A DNA stretch of 64,000 nucleotides from Kingdonia uniflora (Eukaryota; Streptophyta; Magnoliopsida; Ranunculales; Circaeasteraceae): the NCBI GenBank assembly GCA_014058105.1, contig JACGCM010001129.1, positions 1,747,001 to 1,811,000 on the forward strand, written 5' to 3'. The first letter of the stretch is position 1, and the number at the start of each line of letters is the position of its first letter. Under the pieces are notes generated by a model that was not told the DNA's origin, searched no databases, and worked only from the letters and a program-made list of their open reading frames with translations. The position numbers were made by a program, and so were the translations under genes. Positions 22,160 to 34,377 of this stretch are shown here, in pieces.

Positions 22160-24530
22160 AAATTAATGGCAAACTTCAACACCAAAACTGGGAAGCGATA
22201 CAAGCTCGAACACCAGTTAATTCACAATCGAGAGCTTCGTGAACAGAAACTCGAAGAGGAGCATAGAGCTCGACAATTGGAGTTTAAACGACATGAAGAG
22301 TAGATGACAACATTGCAGATTGCCTTAAAAGCCCTGTAAGACAATTAACAGGGACAAGCTCCCAGGGAATAGGAGGTTGCACTTGCAAATTCTATAATAT
22401 TAGTACAATACAGACTGGGACCTCGAGGCGCTGCAGGTAGAGGAGCTTCTAGGCACCACTTCAAAGATCAACAGGGACCAGAAGCCCCAATTCATTTGGG
22501 ATGGGAATATCAATCAAATATTATTAGGGGACGCGGGCACTCAAAGTGTCAAGAGGAAGAACCGCGACCTCTATCTAGGGTGCCAGTTCGGGAACGGTTG
22601 AGCGAGGGTAGCGGAAACCATAACCCACAACCCACACGCAAGTCAGTTCCAGCATCGCGCCAATATGATGCACAATAGTACATAGATTAAAAAATCAAAG
22701 AATTGATAGAAGCCCAAGCTCTTTACAACAAAGACTATTTAAGCAAACTACAAGGAAGTCTGATTACCAAGGACATATTCGATGTAGAAGTTCCAACGAG
22801 ATTCCATACTCCAAGGATACGCAAATACAAAGGCACTGATCCAAGTGAACACATCCAATTGTTTTGAGATTCATTAGGATTATATTTAAACTTAAATCAG
22901 ATTCTTTGTCGACTGTTCGTTACGAGTTTTCAGGGAGAATTACTCTGATGGTTCCACTCTCTACCTGAAAGTTCTATCTAGGGCTGTCATTGGACCGGAT
23001 CGGGGCAGGATCATGGTCGATCTTGACCCGATCCGTTAAGGAATACAACGATCTTGACCCGATCCGTGATCCTAAAGGATTACTAATTTTGCGATCCTGA
23101 CCCGATCCTTTAAAGATCTCGGTGATCCTTACCCAACCCGATCCGATCCGTTAAGCTTTGATTTTTGGCAAACAACATATAAGTTAAGATGAGTACAAAC
23201 AAAAAGATGTATTATATTTGCAATTTTGCATATATTATATCCATGTAAAATATAGAGTTAGAGACTCATTTTGTACATAATCAAAATCTATGAGCTCTTA
23301 AAACATGGCAACAAATTCATAGGACTTCAAAATCTTGAGCATCCATATATGACTTCAAAATGTAGAGCATCAGAGCATCCATAGGACTTCAAAATCATGT
23401 AACCTATTTGTAAATAAAATCAAGTTGATAGTTATAGGATAAAGTTGGGGCGTTATAAGAATTGAGATTGAGAGTTGAGAGATAAGAGCCCCAGTTTGGT
23501 GACTACTAATCTATCATCAATAAATTATAATTTTATATTACTTAAAGTCTTAAATACCCTTAACGGATCAGGTTTTTAACGGATCGGGTCAGGGTGAATC
23601 CTAACTCGATCTGCCAGCTAAAGGGTAGGATCACTAACGGATCAGGTCGTGGAGGATCAATTTTTTCCGATCCTGATCCTTTGTTAACGGATCGGACCGG
23701 ATCGGATACAGGGTTAAATCCTGCCCATTGACAGCCCTAGTTCTATCCTTACGTTCAACCAGTTATAAAAAATCTTCGTAAAGACTTATGCTCATATCAA
23801 AGACAAGGAAGAAAATTTATACACTCTTATCAGTCTCAAGCAGTCTCAAGGGGAGAAGCTCAAAGTTCCTTGAACTTGCTCAAAAAGTTTATAATCTCGA
23901 TCAGAAGACAACCATTTTGGCCTTTACCAATGCTCTATAGATCGTCTGTAAAGCAAAATAAATCTTTTCTTAAACAAACCTACAACTTTGGAAGAAATAA
24001 TTGAAAAGGTAAATGGGTATATCAACCTGGAAAGGATGATGTCTGAAAGGCATAAATCTACTAAAAATTTCTTAACCACAAATGGTCCAATCACAGATAG
24101 AGACAGTGAACGCAACAATAATGAGTAGGGTAACAAGAAGTAAGCCAAAACAGATACAAGAAAGTCCCGTAAGGGGAACTTATTACTAAAACCCATCCTT
24201 CCAAAGTTAAATGTCAAGCGTTCAGAGATCTACCCTATAATAGTGAAAGACAAATTCTTCCATGTCGCTCAACCTCTAGAACCAATCAAAGGAAATCCCT
24301 ATTGTAAGTGCCATAAAGTGACACATCACAAAACTGACAGATGCTACGCCGTACAGAGATTATTGGAATACATTTTGAAAGACAGAAGAATGCACAAGTA
24401 TATTATCGACGTAGAAGGATATAAAAATGGAAGCTACAAGAAGCAGGTCGAGGTCATTCATGTCGAAGAAGAGTCAAAGGAGAAGCACTTGAATCACCTT
24501 TTCATTAACCACATGATCAAGATTCATTAG
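22160..24530 (+). pseudogene. gag of E2, split by a MITE
   Basis: Gag forms the retrotransposon particle. An N-terminal charged segment is followed by the core: VPTRFHTPRIRKYKGTDPSEH at about 22790-22850, then CRLFVTSFQGELL and WFHSLPESSI just before the MITE at 22979; it resumes with LTFNQL and a SLKQSQGE block. A zinc-knuckle-like GNPYCKCHKVTHHKTDRCY, with the spacing usual for Tat elements, is at about 24290-24350. Multiple in-frame stops are present. Confidence 0.8.
22979..23739. mobile_element. hAT-type MITE inside E2 gag
   Basis: A 761-bp non-coding element with inverted ends (TAGGGCTGTCA at the left, TGACAGCCCTA at the right) and a perfect 8-bp target duplication GTTCTATC at 22971-22978 and 23740-23747. 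Both subterminal regions are crowded with GATCCG/CGGATC motifs (about 20 in total), possibly transposase-binding repeats. The middle is AT-rich and non-coding. Confidence 0.92.
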
Positions 24531-24639
24531 ATTAATAATTCGACCAGATTTAAAAGAAGAAGGTTAGTACAATGCCACGACCTCACGTCCCAGGAGAAAG
24601 AAGTTAAGCTCTTAACATAATCAAGCCTTCGACAATTGG

Positions 24640-27200
24640 TATTTTATTCAAATATTGCGACATAGAACATGTAGAGTTCCCACATCATGACGTGCTTGTC
24701 ATCATGATAAAAATGAAAAACTTAGTCATGCATACCATGATGATAGACACAGGCAGTGCTATCGAAGTTCTATTCCAAAGCACAATCAAGCAAATGAGAC
24801 TAACAGAAAAAGTGGAGTCGAGCGAAATATATATCAGTGGATTTAATGGATCCAAAAAAGAAAGAGTAGGAAAATTTGTATACCAATAACAGCCAGACCC
24901 ACAACCCTCGACGTTACATTCTACATAATTAACTCTACATCTCGATTTTTGGGGATCATGGGGGGTTGTTGGTTACACAACATGCAAACGATCCCATTCA
25001 CCTACTATCAGGCACTCTATTTTAAATACAATAAGGGCATCTATTAGATCAAAGGGAGCTTAAAGCTCACTCGAGTTTGCAAAAATACAGTATCTAACAT
25101 CCTCGACACATTCGATAAATTTGCTTCATAGCAATTATAGAAAGTTGATCTCGTCGAGAATCAACCTTTCACAATCGAGCCTAGAAAGTACATTAAGATC
25201 AATGGACATAACAAGGGAACATACATTGGTACCGAGCTTGTTCAACAGGAAAAGGAGGCTTTAATACAATTCCTTTACACAAATAGAGATATATTTGTAT
25301 TGACATTTTAAGAAATGCCAGGAGTCAACCCGGGGAAAGCCTGTCACAAACTAAGTATTCGAGATAAAGCTACTGCCTACTGCGGTCAAACAAAAATAAA
25401 GAAGGCTATCACCTCAACTCAGGGATGAAGTCAACAAAGAAATCGATAAATTGATTGAAGTGGGTTTTATTCGAGAGGCTAAATATCAAAATTAGATTTC
25501 GAACATAGTAGCAGTTCCAAAGAAGACTGAGAAAGTCAGAGTTTGTGTAGATTTCACCAATTTAACCAAACATACACAGAAAAATAGTTTCCCTCTCTCC
25601 ATAATCTATCAAATTTTAGATTTTATAGTTGGGGCATAAGCTACTATCTATGATGGACGTTGCTTCAGGATACAACCAGATACTTCTCATAGATGAGGAT
25701 CAAGAGAAGACCACCTTCATCACAGAAAGATGCCATTATTGTTATAAAGTCATACCATTCGGTCTGAAAAACCCAGGAGTAACCTACCAAAGGTTAGCTA
25801 TAAGCATATTTAAAGAACATTTGGGAAAGACCGTCGAAGTATATATAGATGATATGCTTTGCAAAAACTTAAAAAAGAAAGATCATATTGCACATCTCGA
25901 TACAGTTTTCAATATATTGCATTCTTACATAATGAAACTCAATCCAGACAAGTATCAATTAATTTAGAGTATACTCTAGAAAATTCTTGGGACACCTTAT
26001 TAGTAAGAAAGGGATCGAAGCTGACCCAGATCAAATTTGGGCCCGCATTTCCATGTCATCTCCAAAGACAAAGAAAGATGTACAAAAGTTGGTTAGAAAA
26101 TAGTGGATATCAATATATTTATCTCAAAATCATTAGATCAATATCGATGGTTGTTCACACTACTTTGTGGATCCACTTTAAGAGGTAAAGGAAGACAGAA
26201 TGAGGAAATCGACTCGACGAAAGAGTGTGAAGCCGCTTTTCAAGAACTTAAAAGGTATCTTGGAAAATCTCCATTAATGAGCACGTTAATCAACAACGAT
26301 GAATTAATAATCTACCTCACAGTTGCTGGAAGCTCTTTAAGTTCCGTTCTTATACGGTTAAAGGGGAAGATCGAAAAACTAGTATATTTCATCAGCCAAA
26401 TGCTTACCCTCGGCAGAGACAAGATATTCTAAAATAGAGAAACTTCTCCTAATACTTGTCTATTATTCCCATAAACTAAAACACTATTTCTAAGCTCATT
26501 CGGTTAAAGTCATGACCAACTATCTACTTCGAGAAGTGCTATCTAAGAAGAAGAAATCACGAAGATTGCAACAATGGTCTGTTAGTTTAGGGGAGCATGA
26601 TATAAAGTTTGAATAGAGGGCACTAGAATAAGGGCAAGCAGTTGCCGACTTTATAATCAACTTCCCAATAGAAGACCCCAATTCGGAAGAGCACGATCCT
26701 GATCACACAAAAGAAATAGAAGATGGTCTACCCACTAGATCTTTTGATTAAAAGGGTAATTGGGATCACACAGAGAGGTTGAAGATTACTAACATATGGA
26801 TCAGTAGGACCCACAGGGTTAGGGATAGGAATCGTACTAATTACACCATCCAATGACAGGATCGAGAAATCGATACGGTTGAATTTTAAAGCCTCGAATA
26901 ATGTCATAGAATACGAAGCCCTAATCCATGGGCTAGATATGACATTAGAAATTCGAGTATCTGAACTATCAGTATATATTGATACATTGATGATAGTCCA
27001 TTATTACTTTGAACAATACAAGAAGAATGACAAGATGATCGACTACGCAGTACTGATTACCGACATAATGAACAAATTCGATAAAGCTACGCTGGATTAC
27101 CTACTCCATGGTGAGAATCGTCATGCCGATTCCTTAGCTTACTTAGCTCGGGTATTAGGCACAGAGGCAAAGTACCTCCAAATTAAAGTGATATTAACCC
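24640..27200 (+). pseudogene. pol of E2: protease, RT, RNase H, second RNase H
   Basis: Protease carries the active-site motif MIDTGSA at about 24747. RT follows with VAVPKKTEKVRVCVDF at about 25510-25555, MDVASGYNQILL at about 25650 and the catalytic box VYIDDML at about 25836-25856. An RT-linked RNase H segment (TVAGSSLSSVL) is at about 26320. A separate RNase H of the archaeal type (GLGIGIVLITPSND, ASNNVIEYEALIHGL, NRHADSLAYLA) spans about 26780-27160. Many frameshifts and stops are present. The HHCC and DDE blocks of integrase, expected next, are not seen. Confidence 0.85.
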
Positions 27201-27532
27201 CCAACATCGACCACACTTGGATATGTGCGATCAACACTAGGGGTGATAAAGAAGAGGAAAACGATTGGAGAAAGCCATTCCTCATCTATATATATAGTTC
27301 AAACATTTGACATCAAAACAATAATTGCAAAAAATTAGTCCAAACATTTTCGACTGTGGGTTCTTTCTGGTTTACACCAGAGGAACTTCTACCAACTTTG
27401 GGAGCTCTCGAAGATGAATATTCTTATACTATAGGAACAAATATTTCTCTATCATACTCTACTCGTTCCAGCATAATGGGACCAATATAAGGTTCCAGTC
27501 TATTCAAATATTCAGTACAAATTATATCAATA
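27201..27532. other. pol / antisense-gene junction of E2
   Basis: After the second RNase H, only a short linker-like frame to 27310 remains. The near-identical words GTTCAAACATTT and GTCCAAACATTT at about 27297 and 27332 flank the change from plus-strand to minus-strand coding and could mark where integrase was deleted. Confidence 0.4.
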
Positions 27533-27973
27533 TTATAGATAACGCCATTTTATCATAAATTCGTGCACCATATCTCTCTCTTCCTCAATCCTCTTAATTA
27601 CACCTATAAAAAATGCTATAACTGTTATCAACTCCTTCGTATGCACCTCACCAGCCACGAACCTATCCTTGTTCGGTACAGAGAGATCTACAAAACTTGT
27701 AAACAAACTCTGTAATAAATTTTTCTGTTTCTCATAGCGAAATTTTAAATTATCCATCTCAGCGAGCGCCTTCATCAAACAAACCTCCAGTATTGATCTA
27801 AGATCATTCATTTCCTTCATCTTAGCCAGTGATTTACCCAGTTCGACCTCACTCTTCAATTTACGTTTGGTTAATTCCTCAACCTTACCTTGGGACACCA
27901 TCAAATTAGCCACCATTTTTTATATGACTCCGGACAAATAATTTTCACTATCCTGAGCAACTAACTCCTCCGC

Positions 27974-28351
27974 CTTCATTTTTGTTATTACTTCATTCAA
28001 AACCCTCTCACTACCTCAAGAATTCATCAAATCTACCTCAATTTTCTTTATTCGCAAGATTGACTTCCTCACCGAACCTCAAAAATATACCAAGTGAGCC
28101 TCCAATTTCTTAATACGCTCGGCCAAATTCTTTACAGTACCTTCTGTACTCACCATATCAACCTCCTTTTTCTTCAATTGCTTGGCCAGATTCATCACAA
28201 TACCTTGTGCGCTCACCAAATCATCCTCCCTTTTCTTTAATCACTTGGTCAGATCACTCACCTTACCTTGTGAATGGATCAAATCGACCTCCATTTTCAT
28301 ATTTAGTTCTATAGAATTTTCCAACGCGCCGTGAGCCTTGTTTAAATCGAA
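27974..28351 (-). repeat. 63-bp tandem repeats encoding 21-residue coiled-coil units
   Basis: A recurring CCTCC(A/T)TTTTC-type word has its CTC at 28037, 28100, 28163, 28226 and 28289, exactly 63 bp apart. On the minus strand each unit reads like DLVSAQGIVMNLAKQLKKKE, i.e. three heptads. A weaker sixth unit precedes the first. Confidence 0.9.
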
Positions 28352-29426
28352 CACGAGTTTTTCATTAAGGTCGGAAAAAGCTTTTTGATGAACCCCCACA
28401 GTTTTTAGTTCGTCATGCACAATAGATCACTCTTTCATAACATTCTTTAAGAAGTTATGAAATATATTCCTCATACATAACAGTTCCTACATTCAAGCAT
28501 TCTACATAATGTCAATTACATATTCTAAAAAATATTAAATTATAAATAGATTATCGACACACCAACACGAGCTGACACTTTTCTAGCTTTTAGGCTATGC
28601 AGGTTTCTCGCTCTGATTGCAATACGCCCGATGATATCAGGATCTAGACAAATACCTCGACCTTCTAAAACCCTAAGGTAAGCTTTTTTTAACGCCCTCT
28701 CACTATCTCTCTCTGCTTCAAGAAAGATAGTCAACATAATAAGGTCCTCAATTACTTATGGTGTATTCTCTCTAATACTGCCAGGTAGGAAGAGTCAAAT
28801 TTTAAGATACCTACTTCTATCTTTTCTAACTACTTCGTCCTTTTTAATTTTTTCTTTAGCCCATCCTGGCTGAGCATCACATAAATTTCTCCAATGTTCT
28901 TCACTAAGAGCTTTATATTTTCTCACCTGAGCCTTAATGAGTCCAGTTATAAGAGCTGTTGCGGCTGATAAATTTATCTCCTTAGCCAACTCTTTATTTA
29001 GAGTCTCAATAGTCAATTATAGTTCATCAATGTCCTACAAATATTTATTCTTTTATCAAACAACATAATCCAATTCCATAAAACCACTACTTACATTACA
29101 ACAATCACAAAACAAAACAATTTTCTTTCCACATAAACATAGAGATTTCTGAAGACTACACAAATATCTTACACTACCTTCTCCTGTTCATCCTCTTTAT
29201 AGACTTCAGTCTGCACGATCGGAGTGACAACATGAAGTCCTAAACCAACCTCTCGAGCTGGAGTCCTCTCAATATCGGCCTCCTCCTCTTTTATATAGGG
29301 CCTCACGACGTCCGCAAATCATCCTTGCATAATGGGCATAATATCGGCATCAAAATAACCATCATCTTGGAGTCTCTAAACCAGGTTGTCATGAACAACA
29401 CTCACCTTTTTAATATTATTCCTAGA

Positions 29427-29428
<2 letters not shown>

Positions 29429-29485
<57 letters not shown>
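29429..29485. repeat. (TC)n microsatellite in aORF1 of E2
   Basis: Nearly 28 CT units; lies in the coiled-coil part and would read as an Arg-Glu run on the minus strand. Confidence 0.95.
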
Positions 29486-29488
<3 letters not shown>

Positions 29489-31207
29489 CTTGCCTGCGAT
29501 AACCTAAAAAGAGGCCTTTAGATTGGCAACCTCCAAACTCTACTTTACCTTTTCCTTCTCAAGATCTTTAGCCAACTTCTACTTTAGCTTGGCAGTCCGC
29601 TTCTCCAATAGTTCGCTCCCATCTTCGATGCCAAGAACGAGACACTTCAGAATGTGGGAAACCTGTATAAAAATGATATAAGAATTAAGAAACAAAGGGG
29701 GAAGGTCGAATGAATGAAAATAACCAAGATATTTTAACTTACCATCCGAAGCACGCTTCCACCGAACAATTTACTTGTGAAGCATCCGACATAACAAGGG
29801 CTCTTAACTTCCCTTTCAGCGCGAGCAAATCCTCATCCACACTCAGCTTTACAGCAGCCTCCTTCAGCTCGACAATAGCAAGAGATGGTAGGCTATCAAC
29901 AAGCCTTTTCTTCCTGGAGGCAGTTTCGGCCTCCTCACCATCAGCGGTCCCAGACTTAGAGGTGACAGTCTTCACATTTTTCCTCCTGGACAGTCTTCGA
30001 CCTGGGCTGACTAAACTAGTCCTCTATGGCCACTACTTAACCATTATTGGTGGGTCCTTTACAACCTTAGATATTGAAACACCAGTCTCAACAAATGTGT
30101 TCAGCACGGGGGAAATCGCCCTAGAAGATGAACCAATACACACCATCTTCCTCTTCACCTACAATTTATAAACTTAGAGAGATTTGATATTGACCCTCTT
30201 ACTTCTACTTATACCAAGGTCGTCAAGCACACCTTAGAGCTCTATCCCTTCTCGAGCTACGACGTTGATAAGAGATTCTTCGTTAACAACAGTGCACCGA
30301 GGATCTGTATACAAACATTTATATCAAACATAGAACACAAGAAGAAAATTCAGTTCAAAATTCATAATATCTACTTACGTTCCTTAAACGCTCTATGAGT
30401 TAGATCCAGGACATCATCGTCAGCTCGCTGCATACACCCGCCCCTCACCCAAATCAGATTATCATTCCACACTTTCCTAGCAGAATCAAGGTCAAAAAAT
30501 TGAAGTCGGGTATAAATTAAAGAAAAATAAGCACCCTCAATGGCGTTAAAATATTTAGCATTGTAATACTTCAACACATCTACCAAAGTAAATCTCCTAT
30601 CTTTTTCCTTTCCAGCCCACTTCGAATTCAGCATTTCACAAACATTGATTACCTCATACACATTCCCATTCAACTGGGCAGGGCAGACTTTGATCCCATT
30701 CATTATACCTTTAGAAAAGTAGCTCAAAGGCACCATTAAACCATAATCGAACTGGGAAAGGTTATACAAAAAACTTTCCTCTAGTTCATCTGACTCATCC
30801 CCGCAGAAATAGTCTAGAGAAATGGACTCAGGGATTCCCCTAGCAGTCTTCTCCTCCTGCAAATCAAGCAAAGGGCAGAATGAACTATCCTCATCCTCAT
30901 CAAAATACTCTCTATATGACTTCCCCCGAAATTGTATTACGCCTTCCCACACTCCGTTTAGACTACTCTTACACTTACAAAATTCCCTCAAGGTATCAGA
31001 ACCCTCGGGATAACTATGAAGGATACCAAGAAAATGGACATGATCCTCATCATCACTCTCACCCTCTACACTTAATTCCTCCCTATCATCAAACAATACC
31101 ACAGTGTCATTGATCCTAATACTTGTGTATTCGACCTCAATAGAGGTCGCATCCTCAGTACCTACATTCTCCTCAACTATGGATCGACCAGAAGTGGCAG
31201 GATCCAT

Positions 31208-32260
31208 GTCAAAAGAAGAGCTCGAAATAAAAGGAAGCCTACTTATTAATACTTAAACACACATCTACACCTACGTAGAGGTCAAAGTATTTTGTCAATT
31301 TCATATACATTTCTTTAAATATATTCACTTCTCATTGTAACAATGAATACATTACTTAAGTACCATACTAATATAACAGATAAAACAAAACACCATTTCT
31401 CTCCAAATTTCAGTGCATGATAAATTTTCCCAATAAGAAAAACAACATTCAAAATTCAAAAACACAAAACAAGGGAAATTGTCAAAATCATCCACAAAGA
31501 TTGCAACACATGCATAAGAAAAGTCCAAAACATGGATAAACTAACCTTCAATGGCCGAATATGAATCAGACACAACACTCCTCTCTTCTTTTAAAACTCA
31601 CTTTAACACAAGATTTCCCTTCTCCTCCTTAAAATAGACCACTTCTTCTTTTAGGGAAAAATGAACAGTCTCTGGTTTTCTCTCACTAAAAATCTTATAC
31701 CAGAATTTTTGTTCTTCTCTCTCTAGATCTTCATCTCTCAAGATTCTGAAATTATTTTGAGAAAGAAAGATAAGGAATATTTATAACACATTTTTCTAAC
31801 CGCTGATAGTTTTTGAAACTTGTGCAAGCTATCATAGGTCTTGCAACCAAGTCGTCATTTCCACTTTTCTTGTCAACCCAGTCATACATTTTAGAAAATG
31901 CAACCCTTTCATCATTCCACCATCCTTGTAATTAAAAACATCTCTCTCTCTCCTACTCATCCTCCTTTCAGACCTCTCAACATCCATGACATCAAAGTTT
32001 GATGTACAAAATTTAAACTGCTACTTCCAACTTTTAAAATAATCGTACTTCTGAATACCCAACAATTCTCAAAGAACGATAACACCTATTTATAATAGCA
32101 AAGACGAGAATACCAAGGGAAACAAATATTCAAAATTTAAATATTTGAACATAATACACGTCAATTAAGGAGAAAATTATGAAAAATCAAACTGACAATA
32201 TTAATTTAACCTAAAACCTCAATCGAACTGCTTGAAGTAGTTACATTTAAAACAATCGAG
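31208..32260. other. E2 spacer upstream of aORF1
   Basis: No gene is seen. On the minus strand it is the 5' flank of aORF1 and contains a TATAAATA-like box at about 31779-31786. Confidence 0.45.
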
Positions 32261-32575
32261 ATGCCTTGTAGTACCACACCTGATCACTTTACTACCAGCA
32301 ATAATCTCATCCTTATCAACTATCTCATCCAAAGAAATCTTTCTTATAACAATTCTTCAAGTTTCAGGTTCGACAATCATATCACGAAACACATCACACC
32401 AAAAATAACGGTCTACCTTAATTTCTCTCTCCTTTGTATTCAAACTTTTAACATGCAAAACATAAGCAGGCAGTTCAGCATCATAATCGAGTTACCCAAA
32501 TAACCATTTACGTACTTCTGCTACTTTTATCGCCAACCCCCCTCAACTGCATGATGAGCCCTCCGAGAACGAGTC
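32261..32575 (-). pseudogene. aORF2 of E2, frameshifted
   Basis: Minus-strand sequence matches aORF2 of E1: an N-terminal VRTRS start, a YDAELP block near 32480, then VDRYFW, MIVEPET and GSKVIRCG. The pieces lie in different frames with a stop, so it is dead. About 115 codons would be expected. The family is not recognised. Confidence 0.65.
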
Positions 32576-32613
32576 CTCACCATGATTACTGAATATACTT
32601 TCTTAACTACTAA

Positions 32614-32632
32614 CCCCCCCCCCCCACCCCCC
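32614..32632. repeat. C tract
   Basis: Twelve C, one A and six C in a row, between aORF2 and aORF3. Confidence 0.9.
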
Positions 32633-32912
32633 TCTATTTATAGATACAGAGTACGATAACACCAAATCTCAAATACCACGGCATAAAGATACTCAATGAT
32701 AACGATAATAGCTACCACAGTTATCCACAACAGCACGACTAATCTCAAGCTCGAAATAAAAATCTAGAATTGGTTTTACACCAGGGTTCCATAAGCTATG
32801 CTATTCATTTTCCACAGTTCGATACCAAATGTAAAATACACGAAATTATGAATACAGTTTGACAAGTATTACAACAGCAATTTGAGATTATTTTTTATTT
32901 TTTTTACATAAA

Positions 32913-33233
32913 CTAATCACAGACAGGGCACCCACTAGACTTCTTTGGAAGGACGCCAACAACTTTGTCCTCCTCCAAGATAGCCTGCTTCACAATATGA
33001 TACATACCGTCCCTATGCAGCTGCTCAATCTTGATGATTTAGTGAAAGTGAAACATCTTGAATAAGTATTCATCAGCTTCCTTCACCTCATCCTCAATTA
33101 TGCTATGGTAAGTAGGCAGGACAGGAATATGATTCCTGTCAGCAAGGGACTGAGTCCCAAAATACCGGAGTTGCAGCTCTTGTATCTTTGGCAAAACTTT
33201 AGCCTATCTGATATTCCCTCTTGTAATTACCAT
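32913..33233 (-). pseudogene. aORF3 of E2, small antisense gene with two in-frame stops
   Basis: A 107-codon frame starts at ATG 33233 and stops at 32913, with only two internal stops (codon 10 TAG and codon 66 TAA). The conserved core is KIQELQLRYFGTQSL with IPVLPTY; a Lys-rich C-terminus ends in GCPVCD. The E1 copy shares the core. The gene lies just inside the polypurine tract, and its start is about 330 bp from the LTR. I do not recognise the family. Confidence 0.65.
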
Positions 33234-33560
33234 TTTCGTTTACAAAATAATATTATAAGGCATTAATATATTTGAATGAAGAATGATAGTCAGAATAACA
33301 GTATTGATACTTATAGCTAGGAGTACATTCAATGCTAGCAATCAATTCCAATATAATCACCATTAAAAGTAGCAGTTTATGGGAATTCCGCAAGTCAACA
33401 TCAATGACAAAAGTCCAGTCTCCAACAGTCAATAGCACTGCTAACAAATTAGAATTCCACGTCAGCAAATCCAACATTCAATTCGACAAGTAAACAGGTT
33501 CCATTTTACACAACAAGTTCGATTCAAACTTCTCAACTTAAGCCACCTGTACCTTCAGTT

Positions 33561-33573
33561 GAGAGGGGGAGAT
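33561..33573 (+). other. Polypurine tract of E2
   Basis: GAGAGGGGGAGAT directly precedes the TGTAGGGG start of the 3' LTR. Confidence 0.85.
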
Positions 33574-34086
33574 TGTAGGGGCATGTCCCTCGAACTAGAG
33601 TAACAACGAACTATTGCAATGCTAGACTCATGCAAAATCTACATAACATACACTTTATCGATACTAACACCTAGAACACAGACCAAAAAAGAACGTGGAT
33701 CAAGCACTTCAAAAGAATAGAATAAATCAAGGACACCTGCCCCCCATGAGCTGACAGTTATAGGAAAAGCCTTTACTCTTTCCCCTAATCCAGGAGAACG
33801 TGTTGGTATACACGAACTGAGGATGGGATCTATAAAAGGGATAATAAAAATAGGAGAGATAACCAAGGATTTTTTAGTCAAAAGATCTCAATTGTATTTA
33901 GCATTTATTAGTCTTAAGCAATAAAGTTATTCATACTAAATTCTCGAGCCGAGGTCGTGGCTTTTATCTATTCAGAGGTTTCCGCGCTAAAAAAATTGTC
34001 ATCTTATATTGTCTATTTATTAATATTTGTGCCACTATTATATTTGGTGTATGAGGCCATTCGATTTATGAATTTAAGTCCTTACA
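33574..34086 (+). repeat. 3' LTR of E2
   Basis: 513 bp, the same length as the 5' LTR; differences are mostly transitions. GGTAT follows directly as the target duplication. Confidence 0.92.
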
Positions 34087-34135
34087 GGTATTACACATAC
34101 CAATAGGTCTAAAATCTCCCACAAAAGTTGGTTTC
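34087..34135 (-). pseudogene. LINE reverse-transcriptase fragment, piece 2 of 3
   Basis: This 49-bp island between E2 and E3 encodes, on the minus strand, PTFVGDFRPIGMCN, the highly conserved FRPI motif of LINE reverse transcriptases. It reads in frame from 46110-46086 and into 21494-21330 once E2 and E3 are removed. Confidence 0.85.
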
Positions 34136-34377
34136 TGTTAGAAGTTGGGTTCGGCCCAAGGTGGGGACCCAACTGGGTTGGGGTGTCCTACTGGACTCCT
34201 AACAAGTCCATAGACCATTAGGGTTTATGGGTAGAGTTTGAGTAATTATATTTAACCTTATAAGGGTTAAGTATTGTAACACTAACAGAATACAGATAAT
34301 TCAATTATCAATAATATCTCTACTCTTTTCTCATGTTTATGTTATGTTAAATTGATAGAATAGAGTATTATTCAACA
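34136..34377 (+). repeat. 5' LTR of E3
   Basis: Aligns end to end with 45845-46085. It is followed by CGTTATTAGCA, resembling the CGTTATCAGCA sequence that follows many copia LTRs. Confidence 0.9.

Larger units (their letters stand above)
27533..31207 (-). pseudogene. aORF1 of E2: spliced antisense gene with long coiled-coil tail
   Basis: Exon 1 (31207-30379) gives 276 codons: an acidic N-terminus (residues 1-60) and a globular part with REFCKCK, EEKTARGIPESISL, NLSQFDY and CPAQLN. A GTAAGTAG donor at 30378 and a TATACAG acceptor ending at 30305 bound a 74-nt intron that joins exon 2 in frame. Exon 2 contains a basic cluster (SRKKR) and ends at another GTAAGT donor (29742) with an acceptor at 29663. 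From there to 27533 the frame encodes charged coiled coil, including 21-residue repeats. Several stops break exons 2 and 3. Similar N-terminal sequence occurs in E1. The architecture suggests a nuclear or structural protein, but I do not recognise its function. Confidence 0.75.
21495..34086 (+). mobile_element. E2: Tat-like Ty3/gypsy LTR retrotransposon, integrase not found
   Basis: Two 513-bp LTRs bound a 12.6-kb element, flanked by the exact 5-bp target duplication GGTAT (21490-21494 and 34087-34091). The order is LTR, primer site, gag, protease, RT, RNase H, a second RNase H, then a minus-strand gene block, polypurine tract, LTR. The extra (archaeal-type) RNase H and the antisense genes are marks of the Tat lineage. 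No integrase is recognisable between RNase H and the antisense block, so it could not move unaided. By hand alignment the LTRs differ at about 15 percent of positions, so the insertion is old. Confidence 0.9.

Noticed and set aside
30822..31113. Plus-strand frames opposite aORF1 exon 1
   Set aside because: Shadows of the minus-strand coding exon, which alone is conserved in E1.
32261..32503. 80-codon plus-strand frame in E2
   Set aside because: Opposite strand of aORF2, whose blocks match E1; the plus frame is not conserved.
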